Source of the DNA: Leptolyngbya sp. SIOISBB
Lineage (GTDB): Bacteria; Cyanobacteriota; Cyanobacteriia; Phormidesmidales; Phormidesmidaceae
Assembly: GCA_010671905.1 (NCBI GenBank)
Contig: JAAHII010000001.1
Location: 4,960,001 to 5,024,000 of the forward strand
Length of the DNA stretch: 64,000 nucleotides
Reading direction: 5' to 3'
In this document: in pieces, positions 32,564 through 42,437 of the stretch
Layout: each line of letters opens with the position of its first letter
Numbering within the stretch: position 1 is the stretch's first letter
Notes under the pieces: generated by a model
Database searches by the model: none
What the model saw: only the letters and a program-made list of their open reading frames with translations
What the model was told of the DNA's origin: nothing
Position numbers and translations under genes: made by a program

Positions 32564-34606
32564 CTACTGACTTTGCTGAAAAGTGCCGATCGCTCCGCCA
32601 GCTGCCTTCAGCGCGGCAGCGACGTCATCGTGCTGATGCCGGATCGCGTCATCCAGGGGGGTAAAGCCCCAGCGGTCTTGCACATTGGGGTTGACTTTAT
32701 TCGCCAGCAAAAACTCAATGACATTCAGTTGTCCTTCTGAGGCGGCCAGATGAATCGCCGTGCGACCGTCGTAGTCGGCCGCATCCATGGGAATGCCGCG
32801 AGCGATATAGGGCAACATGGCGATCAGGTTGCCCTGGCTAGCGGCCCAAATTAGAGCGGTCACATCAGTCGTAACGGAGCTGGGTAGCTTGATGTTGGCC
32901 TGGGGATGAGATTCCTTGCCTTTTGTGCCCTGAGCCGCTTTCAGAATGGCGGCAGTGGCGGTATGTCCCTGCTGTTCAGCATCATTGAGGGGGGTGCAGC
33001 CCCAGCGATCGGTGACATTGACGTTTACCCCATGCTCAATCAAAAAGCTCACAACATTTTTGTGACCGCCAGCTGCCGCCAGGTGGAGCGGGGTGCGTTT
33101 GTCATAATCTCCCGCATTGAGATCGACTCCACGAATTTGATATTGCGTGATGGCAGTGAGATCGCCGCGACTGGCAACCTCTATTAAGCTGGTGATTTCT
33201 TCTGATTCCCGTTGAATTGGACTCACCCGAGGGTTCTTTTTCTCGGACTGAAAATCTAGGTTGTCGTAGTTGTGGACGCTGAATTTCTTGACGAGCTGCT
33301 TACAAAACTCAACGCCCCGCACGCTGTTGCCCTGGGTATCCAAATTAGGCGACCAAATACACAAGCCCAGCACATTGGGAATCACCACCATGACGGCTCC
33401 GGATACCCCCGATTTGGCCGGGAGGCCCACGATGAAGGCCCACTCACCGCTGTAGTCATACATGCCGCAGGAGTACATCAAAGAGAGGCAGTGTTGCACG
33501 GTACTGGTTTTGAAGATCTTTTCCCCGGTGATCGGACAGGTCCCGCCATTCGCCATCGTGGCGGCAACCACAGACATCTGGTCCGCATTTAATTCAATGG
33601 AACAACACTGAAAATAGAATTCCAGGGTTTCTTCTAAATCAGCCCACTCGGGAAAGGCTTTTTTCTCCATCATGTAGTGACTGAGGGCCCGGTTGCGATG
33701 GGCGGTTTCCCGCTCTGAAAGATAGACTGCATTGTTGAACGTAATGCGATCGCCTCCAGATAGACGACTCCAATAATTGAGCACATAGTCAAAGCGATCG
33801 GCATGGGCCAAATCATGGCGAATGAGGGAACAGCACATGATGGCCCCCGCATTAATCATGGGGTTATGGGGCAGCCCCTTATTGTTGAGGGTGAGTTCAT
33901 TGAAGCCCAAGCCTGACGGTTCTCGGCCCACATGCTGATGGACGACTTGCGTACCCAGTTCTTCTAGAGCCAGACAATAGGAAATCGTTTTGCTGGTGCT
34001 CTGGACGGTGAAATTTTCGAGGGTGTTGCCGCGAGCGTAGCGCTGCCCATCGGTCGTGCAGATGGCAACGGCAAAATTGCGTTCGTCGACCCTGGCGAGC
34101 TGAGGAATGTAGTCGGCTAAGGTGCCCCCAGTGTGATCGCTGACCTGTTCGTAGATTTTGTCGATATCCTGGCAAAAATCCTGGAAGTCAGGAATGATCA
34201 GCTGGGCCTTAAGAATTCGACGGATCAGATGAATATTGGGCCGGATAATTTTTTGAAACTGCTCTAGGGTAATCTCTGAGTCATTGCGAGGCGAAAGGAA
34301 CCCCAATTCCTGCAGACTTTCAGAAAAGCGTAAATCGGTTAACTTGAGCCCTGCCCGCACAAAAGCATTCAGAAACTCTTCACGGGTAATCGTGCCACTC
34401 CCGTCAATATCAACCGACTGAAAGAGACGTAAATCTTGTTCGTCTATTGCACTCGCTGCCAGGGGCACCGGCTGTGTCCCTGCGGTTGCCGGGGCGGGCG
34501 ACGACTTTGAGGGGAGCGAGGCGATGCCTTGCCGGGATTCCTGAGTGGCAGACGCCTCTGCGGCTTTAGTTGTGGAGGCTGCTTTGGTTTTACTTTTAGG
34601 TTTCAT
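32564..34606 (-). CDS. glsA: Glutaminase with EF-hand and ankyrin repeats
   Basis: Hydrolyses glutamine to glutamate and ammonia through a serine beta-lactamase-like fold. Residues 1-50 are a Lys/Ala/Ser/Pro-rich tail. An EF-hand loop DIDGSGTITREEF lies at 66-78, with a second degenerate one after it. The glutaminase core (about 150-450) shows LADYIPQLARVDERNFAVAI, the catalytic STSK in FTVQSTSKTISYCLALEE near 203, NPMINAGAIMCCSLI and SGEWAFIVGLPAKSGVSG. Two similar ankyrin blocks follow (about 470-560 and 575-675), each with TPLHLAAAGGH- or TAIHLAASEGQ-type repeats. The arrangement parallels animal kidney-type glutaminase. It lies between an MscS channel and an amino acid oxidase on the same strand. 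The EF-hand suggests calcium control, by inference. Confidence 0.93.
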   Translation of the reverse strand: MKPKSKTKAASTTKAAEASATQESRQGIASLPSKSSPAPATAGTQPVPLAASAIDEQDLRLFQSVDIDGSGTITREEFLNAFVRAGLKLTDLRFSESLQELGFLSPRNDSEITLEQFQKIIRPNIHLIRRILKAQLIIPDFQDFCQDIDKIYEQVSDHTGGTLADYIPQLARVDERNFAVAICTTDGQRYARGNTLENFTVQSTSKTISYCLALEELGTQVVHQHVGREPSGLGFNELTLNNKGLPHNPMINAGAIMCCSLIRHDLAHADRFDYVLNYWSRLSGGDRITFNNAVYLSERETAHRNRALSHYMMEKKAFPEWADLEETLEFYFQCCSIELNADQMSVVAATMANGGTCPITGEKIFKTSTVQHCLSLMYSCGMYDYSGEWAFIVGLPAKSGVSGAVMVVIPNVLGLCIWSPNLDTQGNSVRGVEFCKQLVKKFSVHNYDNLDFQSEKKNPRVSPIQRESEEITSLIEVASRGDLTAITQYQIRGVDLNAGDYDKRTPLHLAAAGGHKNVVSFLIEHGVNVNVTDRWGCTPLNDAEQQGHTATAAILKAAQGTKGKESHPQANIKLPSSVTTDVTALIWAASQGNLIAMLPYIARGIPMDAADYDGRTAIHLAASEGQLNVIEFLLANKVNPNVQDRWGFTPLDDAIRHQHDDVAAALKAAGGAIGTFQQSQ

Positions 34607-34655
34607 AGGAGTAAAGAGATGTCAAATTCCAGGCTTAAAATTGGGTGATTGATGG

Positions 34656-36179
34656 TCAAGATGGCGTAGAGGCTCGTGTGGCAACTTCAGATTGCTCGGT
34701 CAGGCCGTTGGCCGAGGTAATTAGGGTCGAGGGCCGGTAAGGCTTGACTTCTTGAGCCAGGCGAATGGAGGTTTTACGATCTTCAATAAACTGGTTCATC
34801 TGGTTGGCGAAGCGGGCACTGCTAGCCATCAGAGCGGCAATTGCTTCATGGCCAAAAACCAACACCGTCAGATCTTGCTCAACCACGCCCGTGACCAAAC
34901 TCGGTTTCCCGGGGTGCAGCGCAGTTTCCCCAAAAAAGTCGTTTTTGGCGAGGTGGGCAATCTCGCGTTGCTGCTGGTGGGCATCGGTCACATAAAGCCG
35001 GAGACTCCCCTGGCGAATGATGTAAAAACCTTCGTCAGGGATGCCCTCAACCATGACGCGATCGCCAACACCGTATACCTGTAAAACCGCACTTTCGGCC
35101 AAGTTCGTGATGGCCTCTGCAGCCAGGATGGTGAAGTAGGGGAGCGATCGCAAAAAATCGCCAATTTCCTGGATATGCTCAGCTCGTTTAGGCTGCCGTT
35201 GGGGGACGTGATGCAGAGTGCGAATCGGAAACGGGATGGTCAGACCATTGCGCCTAGCGGCATAAAAAATCCGCGTGCTGAGTTCGTTGCGAATGCGCTC
35301 AAATTTGGCGTAGTCATCAATGTAGTACTTGACTTCATAGGTGATAGCAAAGTCTTCGTAGGAAATGGTGCGGATATCAGGAGCCGGATTATCTAGCAGG
35401 TCTGAAGTTTCGTTGGCTGCGTGTTTAAGTACCTGCTTCACAAAATTAGGCGGATCATCGTAGGAAAATCCCACAAAGTAGCGTTCTGCATGCAGCGGGT
35501 CGATCCGACTAAAGTTGTAGATGCTTTGTTGGTCTAACACACTGTTCGGGACTACAAGCAGATCTCGTTCCAGAGTTTGGAGACGAACGGATCGCCAATT
35601 GAGGTCTACGACCTGGCCTTCAATCTCTCCAAAGCGAATCCAATCGCCGACTTTGAAGGGGCTATCAAACAGGAGCAGAAAACCCGATACTAGGTTGCTC
35701 AAAGTGTTTTGCAGGGCTAGGGCAATCACTAAAGAGCCCACCCCCAGGGCCGTGGCCAGATTACTCAGGTCGACCCCCCAAATGGTGCTTAAGACATAGA
35801 AACTAATGCCCAGCACAATCAAAATGCGGGCAATTTGCAGAAAGAGGCGAGGTACCCTCAAAACTTTCCAGGAGGTCGCTTTGGGGTCGCTGGTGAGGAG
35901 GATCCCCAGCAGCGATAGGCTGGTGACAATTATGGCCCCCCCAATCGCGGTTTCGATCGCCTTGAGGGTAATGGTGTTTCGCGCTATGGCTAGAAACTGA
36001 TGGAGCAGTAGCCAAATGGCAACCGTCGGCAATACCAGCGTACGAATATTAATGAGGAGTTGAGCAATGGGTTTATAGCCACGATTCTCAAGGCGATCAA
36101 TCAGTTCACCCAAAATGAGCGTGATTAAAGGAAATCCCAAAATAAAGAGTAAGGCTTTTAACCAAATCGTCTGAGTCAT
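34656..36179 (-). CDS. MscS-family mechanosensitive channel with C-terminal cyclic-nucleotide-binding-like domain
   Basis: Inner-membrane channel of the MscS type. There are about four N-terminal membrane segments, then the pore helix region LSNLATALGVGSLVIALALQ near residues 140-160. The beta domain carries FDSPFKVGDWIRFGEIEGQV and VPNSVLDQQSIYNFSR. Residues about 345-470 form a cNMP-binding-like beta roll, GDRVMVEGIPDEGFYIIRQG and NDFFGETALHPGKPSLVTGV. The arginine that normally binds the cyclic phosphate after GETAL is not evident (PSLVTG instead), so true nucleotide binding is doubtful. It sits 50 bases upstream of the glutaminase gene and downstream of a cyclase-like sensor, suggesting joint control. 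507 residues is typical of cyanobacterial MscS-CNB proteins. Confidence 0.92.
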   Translation of the reverse strand: MTQTIWLKALLFILGFPLITLILGELIDRLENRGYKPIAQLLINIRTLVLPTVAIWLLLHQFLAIARNTITLKAIETAIGGAIIVTSLSLLGILLTSDPKATSWKVLRVPRLFLQIARILIVLGISFYVLSTIWGVDLSNLATALGVGSLVIALALQNTLSNLVSGFLLLFDSPFKVGDWIRFGEIEGQVVDLNWRSVRLQTLERDLLVVPNSVLDQQSIYNFSRIDPLHAERYFVGFSYDDPPNFVKQVLKHAANETSDLLDNPAPDIRTISYEDFAITYEVKYYIDDYAKFERIRNELSTRIFYAARRNGLTIPFPIRTLHHVPQRQPKRAEHIQEIGDFLRSLPYFTILAAEAITNLAESAVLQVYGVGDRVMVEGIPDEGFYIIRQGSLRLYVTDAHQQQREIAHLAKNDFFGETALHPGKPSLVTGVVEQDLTVLVFGHEAIAALMASSARFANQMNQFIEDRKTSIRLAQEVKPYRPSTLITSANGLTEQSEVATRASTPS

Positions 36180-36358
36180 GGAGAATCAAGGCTCCTGGCG
36201 GTAACGTTGTGGGCAGTAACGCTGGGGAGTAACCAGAGTGGTCTGTCAAGTCATGAACTGCAGGTTAGGTGAACTAGAGAAAGTAGCAGGGGCAAGATCC
36301 GCAGGGGCGCAATCACACCAATTTCAAGCATTGAAACTGCCCTTGGGCGGGCGAAAAG

Positions 36359-38554
36359 TTAGACGGGATCTTGCTCTACAGTCACGGTGCTCTCAATCTC
36401 ACGCACGGTGTGATCGGGCTTGGGACGGTCAGTGCCGCCCCGGTAGAGCACCCAGCTAGTCAGACGACCGACCTCAGCAACTTCAATATCCCCGGCTGGT
36501 TTGAAGGTGTATAAATCTCGTACACTGTCGTGCACTTCGGCCGTTACCTGAATCGTGTTGCTCGCCGCTATCTGATTAAGCTCATAGGCGATCGCCAGGG
36601 TTTCGCCCCAGAGGTGATAACTAAGACGCTTAGTTGCAATCACCGCGGCAATGGATTCCCCCCCATCGATGCCGATACGTAGCTTGAGGTCGAGATTGTA
36701 TTTATGGTTGAAGCGCTGCAGGCTATCAAGCATGGTGAGACCTAGATCCACCACTCGCTTGGTGTGATCCATACGGGGGGCCGTTAGACCACAAACCGCA
36801 AAGTAGAAATCGCCAATTCGATTGAGGGTCAATATATCCAGGTTCTCGGCTGCTTCATCAAAGTCATTGAACAACTCAGCTAAGAGTCTTGTCACTTCAG
36901 GTACGGCTCGCTTAGCAGACAGTTCCGTTAAGCCTCCTAAGCTGGCCACTAAAACGGTTGTCTGTTGGGTGGTATCGGTGACGAGGGTTTCCCCATTCGC
37001 CAAACGTTCGGCGGCAGTACTCGGCAAAATGTTGAGCAACAGCGCTTTGTTTTCCCGTTCTTTGGTGGCAACCAGCGATCGCTGTTCTCGCAGACTCCGG
37101 TTAACTTCGTTAAAGGCCTCTACCAATAAACTCAACTCGTCGTGGGTCGTGGACCGCAATTCGGCTTCACCGAGCTCACCGGAAATAATTTTTCGTGAGT
37201 CTGCGACTAGCAAACTAATCGGTCTGACCAGACTGTTGGCCGCCACCACTGCAATCAGCGTGACCAAAAACACCAAAATCACCGCCGTAATCAGAATGAA
37301 ACCCTGTAAATTCGTGAGCGGCGCATAGGCTTCGGCCAGATCCATCTCCGAGAGAATGACCCAATTCACCCCTTTGATGCCCAAAGGGGCATAAGAGCTT
37401 AATACCGGTATCCCGCGATAGTCATCAATGATTTGAGTGCCCGATTGACCTTGAAGCGCCGCTTGAGCCCCGGCTGTTTCTACCGACTGGAGCAAAATTG
37501 ACGTTTCTAACCGCCGAATCGTCTCAATCACATCATCGGGGGTACCGACTGCTTGTAGGGCTTGACGATACCCCGTGGGATCTGCAATGAGAAAGCGAGA
37601 AATCGATCGCATGAGGAAGTCATCACCCACCAGGTAAACTTCTCCCGTTTGCCCCAGACCTTCGTTTTCCCAGTTTTGATTACCCGTCAAGACGTCGTTA
37701 ATGCGATCGACCGGCAACTGCACCGCCACAATCCCGACCTGCTGCCCATCGTCATAAATGGGGGCTGCCAAAAAGGCAGCAGGAGCCCCGTAGGAGGGGC
37801 GATAGGTAGCAAAATCAATAATCTGCACTGCCCCAGGTTCAGGATTTTTCTGCACAATATTGACCACTTCAGCAAAGTTGCTGCGGGCATAGGGGCCGGT
37901 ATCCAGACTGGTGGCAAAGTCAGTTTCTTTATAAACGGAATAGACGATGTCGCCTGTTTCGTGGTCAATCAAAAAGAGATCGTAGTAACCGAAATTGACG
38001 ATCAGATTTCGCAAAATGCGATGGTAGCGACTGTGTACCGTACTGTAAGTGCTGCCATCATTTGCCTGGATCAGTTCATCTTTACTGCCCACTGAGTGGG
38101 GATTGTGGGCAATGTAGTAGTACTGCAAATACTGCGCGACCGCTCCCCCCGGATTGTAAATATCAAAAATGGGGGTGCCTTCGATGTTGTCGGTTAGCCG
38201 AGGAAAGAACTCCTCTTCGTAATAGGTTGCGATCGCCTGTTCCCATTCAGGGGTAATGGGTAAGTTTGCCGCACTAATCTGGTCAAATGCCTGGCTAAAC
38301 TCCTCCATCGCCGACACGATCATGCGATCCTCAGCTAGCGTCTCAACCTGGCTGTACATGAATTGAAAGTAGGATTCAATCTCAGCTGATTTGGAGGCTT
38401 TAACGCTGGTGAGCTGATCAAAGATGCGCTGGGTAAGAATATTGCGAGCTCGCTGCCAAACCAGGAAGCCCATAACTGCCGAAGATCCTAAGCTGACGAT
38501 CAACAAGACCAGCATCACCTTAGATTTAATTCGAAGCTGCCTCAGTCCTAACAT
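36359..38554 (-). CDS. Membrane sensor with class III cyclase-like domain, catalytic residues missing
   Basis: 731 residues. A membrane helix at about 13-33, a large extracytoplasmic sensor (about 34-410, probably Cache-like), a second membrane helix (ILITAVILVFLVTLIAVVAA, about 413-437), a HAMP domain with LVRPISLLVADSRKIISGEL, and a class III nucleotidyl cyclase-like domain (about 535-715). Several catalytic positions have changed. The first metal Asp in the usual FADIVGFT is Ser (VASLGGLT). The Lys before IGD is Asn. The transition-state Asn and Arg of NxxxR are Ala and Glu (LAIAYEL). Only the second metal Asp (NRIGDFYFAV) remains. So it is probably a non-catalytic sensor or scaffold. It is placed between amt and the MscS channel on the same strand. 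Confidence 0.88.
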   Translation of the reverse strand: MLGLRQLRIKSKVMLVLLIVSLGSSAVMGFLVWQRARNILTQRIFDQLTSVKASKSAEIESYFQFMYSQVETLAEDRMIVSAMEEFSQAFDQISAANLPITPEWEQAIATYYEEEFFPRLTDNIEGTPIFDIYNPGGAVAQYLQYYYIAHNPHSVGSKDELIQANDGSTYSTVHSRYHRILRNLIVNFGYYDLFLIDHETGDIVYSVYKETDFATSLDTGPYARSNFAEVVNIVQKNPEPGAVQIIDFATYRPSYGAPAAFLAAPIYDDGQQVGIVAVQLPVDRINDVLTGNQNWENEGLGQTGEVYLVGDDFLMRSISRFLIADPTGYRQALQAVGTPDDVIETIRRLETSILLQSVETAGAQAALQGQSGTQIIDDYRGIPVLSSYAPLGIKGVNWVILSEMDLAEAYAPLTNLQGFILITAVILVFLVTLIAVVAANSLVRPISLLVADSRKIISGELGEAELRSTTHDELSLLVEAFNEVNRSLREQRSLVATKERENKALLLNILPSTAAERLANGETLVTDTTQQTTVLVASLGGLTELSAKRAVPEVTRLLAELFNDFDEAAENLDILTLNRIGDFYFAVCGLTAPRMDHTKRVVDLGLTMLDSLQRFNHKYNLDLKLRIGIDGGESIAAVIATKRLSYHLWGETLAIAYELNQIAASNTIQVTAEVHDSVRDLYTFKPAGDIEVAEVGRLTSWVLYRGGTDRPKPDHTVREIESTVTVEQDPV

Positions 38555-38698
38555 GGCTCAGGTGACAAATAATTATGAAAGGGGGCGGAGACACCCCCAG
38601 TGGAGTGATTCTGGCCCAGAGCCCATAGACATCTGAGCCAGAAGACTTAGGGGCTGTCATCATTTAGCGGTCAACCCCTTATGGTGAAAGCGCCACAG

Positions 38699-38776
38699 CC
38701 TAGCCTGTAGCATGAATGCGGGCGCGATAGAGCTCATTTCTCAAGGTTTCTAGGATGAATTGATGAAGCGCCCTAA
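38699..38776. repeat. Dispersed repeat, copy A
   Basis: Between the sensor gene and amt. CCTAGCCTGT, then CTCAAGGTTTCTAGGAT and AATTGATGA, then GCGCCCTA are shared, in the same order and spacing, with 42575-42653. The second copy is also between two minus-strand genes. Confidence 0.7.
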
Positions 38777-38788
38777 GGATGGTGGGCC

Positions 38789-40273
38789 TTACAACTTTGT
38801 CTCAATTTCTGAACTGGGAGCTTCATCCACCATTGAGAAACCCGCATAGGCAATTTGGCCGTGCTCGTGGATATCCAGACCTTCGATCTCCTCGTAGTCA
38901 TGGACGCGGATACCAATCGTTGCTTTCAATACCATCCAGGCAATGAGGCCAGTCACAACGGTAAAGGCTCCGTAGGCAGTGACTCCCAGGAGCTGCACGC
39001 CAAACTGTTGAATTCCGGCATTCTCACCAAAGATACCGACCGCTAAGGTCGCCCAGATACCGTTACAGAGGTGTACCGAAATCGCCCCGACCGGATCGTC
39101 AATGCGGAGACGATCAAAAAAGTCAATCGCGAAGACCACCAGCACCCCAGAAACGCAGCCAATGATGATGGCAGCGGGGAGCGAAACTTGATTACAACCT
39201 GCGGTAATCCCCACCAATCCAGCCAGAATGCCGTTGATCACCATACCAAGATCGGGCTTACCCCCTTTGATCCAAGAGACAAAGGTGGCTATCGTGCCCC
39301 CCGCCGCGCCGGATAGGTTGGTAGTGATAGCAATGTAAGCAATGTTTTCATTGGCAGCGAGCTCAGACCCAGGGTTAAACCCAAACCAGCCGATCCACAG
39401 AATCAGGCAACCTAGCGTTGCCAAGCTCAGGTTGTGCCCCGGAATCGGCTTCACAAGCTTGCCTTCATACTTGCCGTAGCGCGCCCCCAGAACGATCGCC
39501 CCAACCAGCGCCGACCAGCCCCCAACGCTGTGAACCACGGTAGAACCGGCAAAATCAGCAAACCCTAAATCAGCTAACCAGCCACCACCCCAGGCCCACT
39601 TGCCTGAAATGCAGTAGAAGGCAATATTCACCACACTAAAAATTAAGAAAGCGTCGAACCGGATGCGTTCGGCGACAGCCCCTGACACAATCGTTGCAGA
39701 GGTTGCGGCAAACGCCGCCTGAAACAGGAAGAAAATTGTCACCGGCAACCCAGCAGGAAAGGGATCTAAACCGTAGGTGGCCGAGTCTCCAGACATAAAG
39801 AAACCGCTCAGGCCAATGATGCTAGTCCCTTGGCCAAACATGAATGCAAAGCCAATGCTCCAGTAGGTCAGCAAAGCCAACCCAAATACAATCAGGTTTT
39901 TGGAGAGGATGTTGACCGCATTCTTCTGACGGCACATGCCCACTTCAAGCATGCCGAATCCAGCATTCATAAAAACGACAAGTGTAGAAGCCACCAGAAT
40001 CCAGACAACATTGAGATTCCCCTGTTGGATGGCTACCTGCTCTGCCAGGGCTTCTAAGTTGATATCCTCTTGCGCGACAGTCACGGTCGATAAACCAACG
40101 ACTATGCCAATTGCCGATAAAAAAAGCACTATAGAGCGATACTGGGAAAGCCAGTTGAGTAGACGAGCCAACGCATCGCGATACCGCATATCTCCTTGTG
40201 AAGGCGGATGAGAACTTAAATATGGCCAAATCTTCCTTGTATAACCAGTCATGAGTACTCCTAATCCAAACAT
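38789..40273 (-). CDS. amt: Ammonium transporter (Amt family)
   Basis: Inner-membrane channel for ammonium/ammonia. After an N-terminal signal-like helix (about 35-60) come eleven membrane segments. Landmarks include [48 protein letters not shown] (with a pore His), [24 protein letters not shown]-like [15 protein letters not shown] and [20 protein letters not shown] (the second pore His). The C-terminal [20 protein letters not shown] tail is the region that meets PII (GlnK) proteins. The ATG at 40273 is chosen because AGGAGGT lies seven bases upstream; an in-frame GTG nine bases earlier lies in that site. Upstream is a long leader with a strong hairpin. No GTA-N8-TAC NtcA site was found near by. 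Confidence 0.95.
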   Translation of the reverse strand: MFGLGVLMTGYTRKIWPYLSSHPPSQGDMRYRDALARLLNWLSQYRSIVLFLSAIGIVVGLSTVTVAQEDINLEALAEQVAIQQGNLNVVWILVASTLVVFMNAGFGMLEVGMCRQKNAVNILSKNLIVFGLALLTYWSIGFAFMFGQGTSIIGLSGFFMSGDSATYGLDPFPAGLPVTIFFLFQAAFAATSATIVSGAVAERIRFDAFLIFSVVNIAFYCISGKWAWGGGWLADLGFADFAGSTVVHSVGGWSALVGAIVLGARYGKYEGKLVKPIPGHNLSLATLGCLILWIGWFGFNPGSELAANENIAYIAITTNLSGAAGGTIATFVSWIKGGKPDLGMVINGILAGLVGITAGCNQVSLPAAIIIGCVSGVLVVFAIDFFDRLRIDDPVGAISVHLCNGIWATLAVGIFGENAGIQQFGVQLLGVTAYGAFTVVTGLIAWMVLKATIGIRVHDYEEIEGLDIHEHGQIAYAGFSMVDEAPSSEIETKL

Positions 40274-40280
40274 TAAGTCC

Positions 40281-40287
40281 ACCTCCT
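40281..40287 (-). promoter_or_regulatory. Strong ribosome-binding site of amt
   Basis: AGGAGGT on the minus strand, seven bases before ATG. Fully anti-SD complementary, which is rare in cyanobacteria, and it decides the amt start codon. Confidence 0.8.
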
Positions 40288-40415
40288 AAAAGCATTGAAC
40301 GGGTTTTCTCCGAACTTTAAAATGAGTCCGAAAAGTTCAAAGACCTAGAGGGCACAGCAGTAAAATTCAAGATCTTGACTTCAGTTACTAAAGTTCATTC
40401 TCAATATTGTGCTGC

Positions 40416-40447
40416 CTACTCTGAAAGCAAGTTGACTTTCAGAGTAG
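40416..40447. promoter_or_regulatory. Perfect 12-bp hairpin in the amt upstream region
   Basis: CTACTCTGAAAG (40416-40427) and CTTTCAGAGTAG (40436-40447) flank an eight-base loop, about 140 bases upstream of the amt start. It could be a leader-RNA structure, an operator or a terminator from upstream. No T run follows on the minus strand. The rest of 40288-41060 is AT-rich with no gene. Confidence 0.6.
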
Positions 40448-41060
40448 TGAAAATCGACATGCTTTTTGCGTTCATTAAAACAAGATTAATCGGCGGAATT
40501 GTCGATAATTAAAGCTCGATATATCAATGAAAGTAAAGTCGGTTTGTTCGGGAATTTATTTCATTATTTAGTCTCAAACAAGAGTTTCAGACTCAGATAT
40601 TTTTATTTCATGAATCCATGAAAAACGAACCAGGGTATGGTCCGTTTTGCGTGATCGATAATGCTGCCGAGTGCTAAGCTCCTTAAGACTTGTTCCAGTC
40701 GTCAGACATAAAAGATCAAAGCCTTTTATCGCTAATCGATAGAGACAAAGCCTGAAGAGAGCTAACAGGACTACTTCACATTAAATCTCAATCATCACTA
40801 GATATAAAGTCTGTTTTTTAGGAAAACTCTGCAACTTAAAGCCTTTGAGTGTGAAGAAAAATAAAAAGTTCGGATTTATATATGTTTGATTCTGCTGAAT
40901 GCCTTTTGGTAGGAAAGTGTCTAGGCCATCAATTCAAAATGGTATGTCATCCCGCAGTTAGGTGGCAGAAGTTGACAACTACAAAGCCATTGCCCTGACA
41001 AATGCTGGTTTTAGAGACTTGCACTATCAATTCTTCCCAACTTAAATAACACGCCAGTGT

Positions 41061-42437
41061 TTACTTAAGACTTAACTGCTTTTGAAAATATAGACGATAG
41101 ACTTCACATCCGGGCATTGCTCGATATCCACTAATTTGAATGAGTCCTAAGCTTTCTAAGCGATACATCGTGACCGCATCTAACTCTACACCGGTCGGGT
41201 TAGAAACAATCTGATGCATGGCCTGTGCCAAATCCGGTGCTTGCTTGAGAATCGCTAGATAGTCACGCAGATGAGCCCCGTAGATGCCAGAAGGGGTGGC
41301 GGCAGCTTCGAATAGCACATCTGGCTGTGTCGATTTAGTCACTAGATGATATAGAAAAACGTTGACTAGATAGGGATGGCCACCCAACATCTCGATAATC
41401 TTTTGAGCCAAGATACTATCAACCGTTTTCAACCCGTAATGTGTTGCGAGTTTGGCAACTTGAGCCACTGTAAACCCTGAAAGCTTAATTGCCTGACCAA
41501 CATTAAAAGGTGATTGATGAATTTTTAGGGGTACATAAACTTCAGTGGCATGGGTGATGACGACGCGTAAAGTTTGCCAAATAGGGCTCCACCGAGCTTT
41601 TTCATGCCAGTAACGCAGCAGCGGAAAAAAGTCCTGAGCAATTTGTGAATGCTGAATAAGTTCCTCAGCTGCAGAAATGAACAGCACAATAGGTCTGTGA
41701 CTTTGCCCTAAAATGCACTCTTGGAAGTAAAGTTCGCTACTGACTTTATAGCCCATAGACGAGTCCCAATACTTATCAAGCTCTGGGGCAATGCCAAGCT
41801 CTTGACTAACGCGCAGACAAAACCATTTAAGAAACGTTTCGGTATTGACGAATATTGCCTCATCAATCGTTTGCAAGTCTAAATGGGCTGTTTTATATTC
41901 TTGTACTTGTGCCGTTTGCATGAGGCGGAACACCAGGGAGGTTTTACCCATTTTCCGAGGTGCTTTGATTCTCAGGAAACCTCCAGGACGCTGAATTTCT
42001 CGACGGGCAATGTCTTCATTTGGGGGACGATCAACGTACAGTGGTGAATCTGGCGATAGTGGCCCAGAAGGATAGGGCACTTGAGCTAAGGGGGGCTCTA
42101 CGGGGGCTACCCCTTTTGATTGCCAGACATTTGTTGCATTGTCAGTCTCTGCAGCAGCCTGCCGCAGATGCTCCTTCAGCACAAACAACAGGCTCTTTTT
42201 GGTTACCCGTTGTCCTAGGACTTGGGAGATCTCACGCCACAACTTATAGCCCGTGTCCTTAAGGTGAGCATCACCATAGCCTGAGTGCCTGGCCATCTGT
42301 TCATAAGTTTGCTTGTTCCAGGTTTGCCCCAGAACAATCCGTTCCGCAGGGTTCAGCTTTCGTTTTAGGAATCGATTCTCAATGGACAGCAGGACTTCTT
42401 CTGGATCCATACAAGAGTTCTCATCAACTAAAATCAT
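41061..42437 (-). CDS. vMAP-type N-terminal HTH plus AAA-like ATPase domain protein
   Basis: 458 residues. The N-terminal 110 residues match the helical vWA-MoxR-associated (vMAP) N-terminal domain: LNPAERIVLGQTWNKQTYEQ, MARHSGYGDAHLKDTGYKLW and REISQVLGQRVTKKSL. Then SPLYVDRPPNEDIARREI starts the AAA-like (AAA_35) domain. Walker A is IKAPRKMGKTSLVFRLM near residue 165. Walker B is degenerate: VLFISAAEELIQ replaces the usual LxLDEVDxLF, so the Asp-Glu pair is missing. The C-terminal winged-helix-like part follows LGGHPYLVNVFLYHLV. Related proteins take part in cyanobacterial signalling or conflict systems. The partner genes are not next to it. It lies upstream of amt on the same strand but 790 bases away. 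Confidence 0.8.
   Translation of the reverse strand: MILVDENSCMDPEEVLLSIENRFLKRKLNPAERIVLGQTWNKQTYEQMARHSGYGDAHLKDTGYKLWREISQVLGQRVTKKSLLFVLKEHLRQAAAETDNATNVWQSKGVAPVEPPLAQVPYPSGPLSPDSPLYVDRPPNEDIARREIQRPGGFLRIKAPRKMGKTSLVFRLMQTAQVQEYKTAHLDLQTIDEAIFVNTETFLKWFCLRVSQELGIAPELDKYWDSSMGYKVSSELYFQECILGQSHRPIVLFISAAEELIQHSQIAQDFFPLLRYWHEKARWSPIWQTLRVVITHATEVYVPLKIHQSPFNVGQAIKLSGFTVAQVAKLATHYGLKTVDSILAQKIIEMLGGHPYLVNVFLYHLVTKSTQPDVLFEAAATPSGIYGAHLRDYLAILKQAPDLAQAMHQIVSNPTGVELDAVTMYRLESLGLIQISGYRAMPGCEVYRLYFQKQLSLK

Noticed and set aside
40288-40700. NtcA-binding site upstream of amt
   Set aside because: No GTA-N8-TAC was found in this stretch on inspection.
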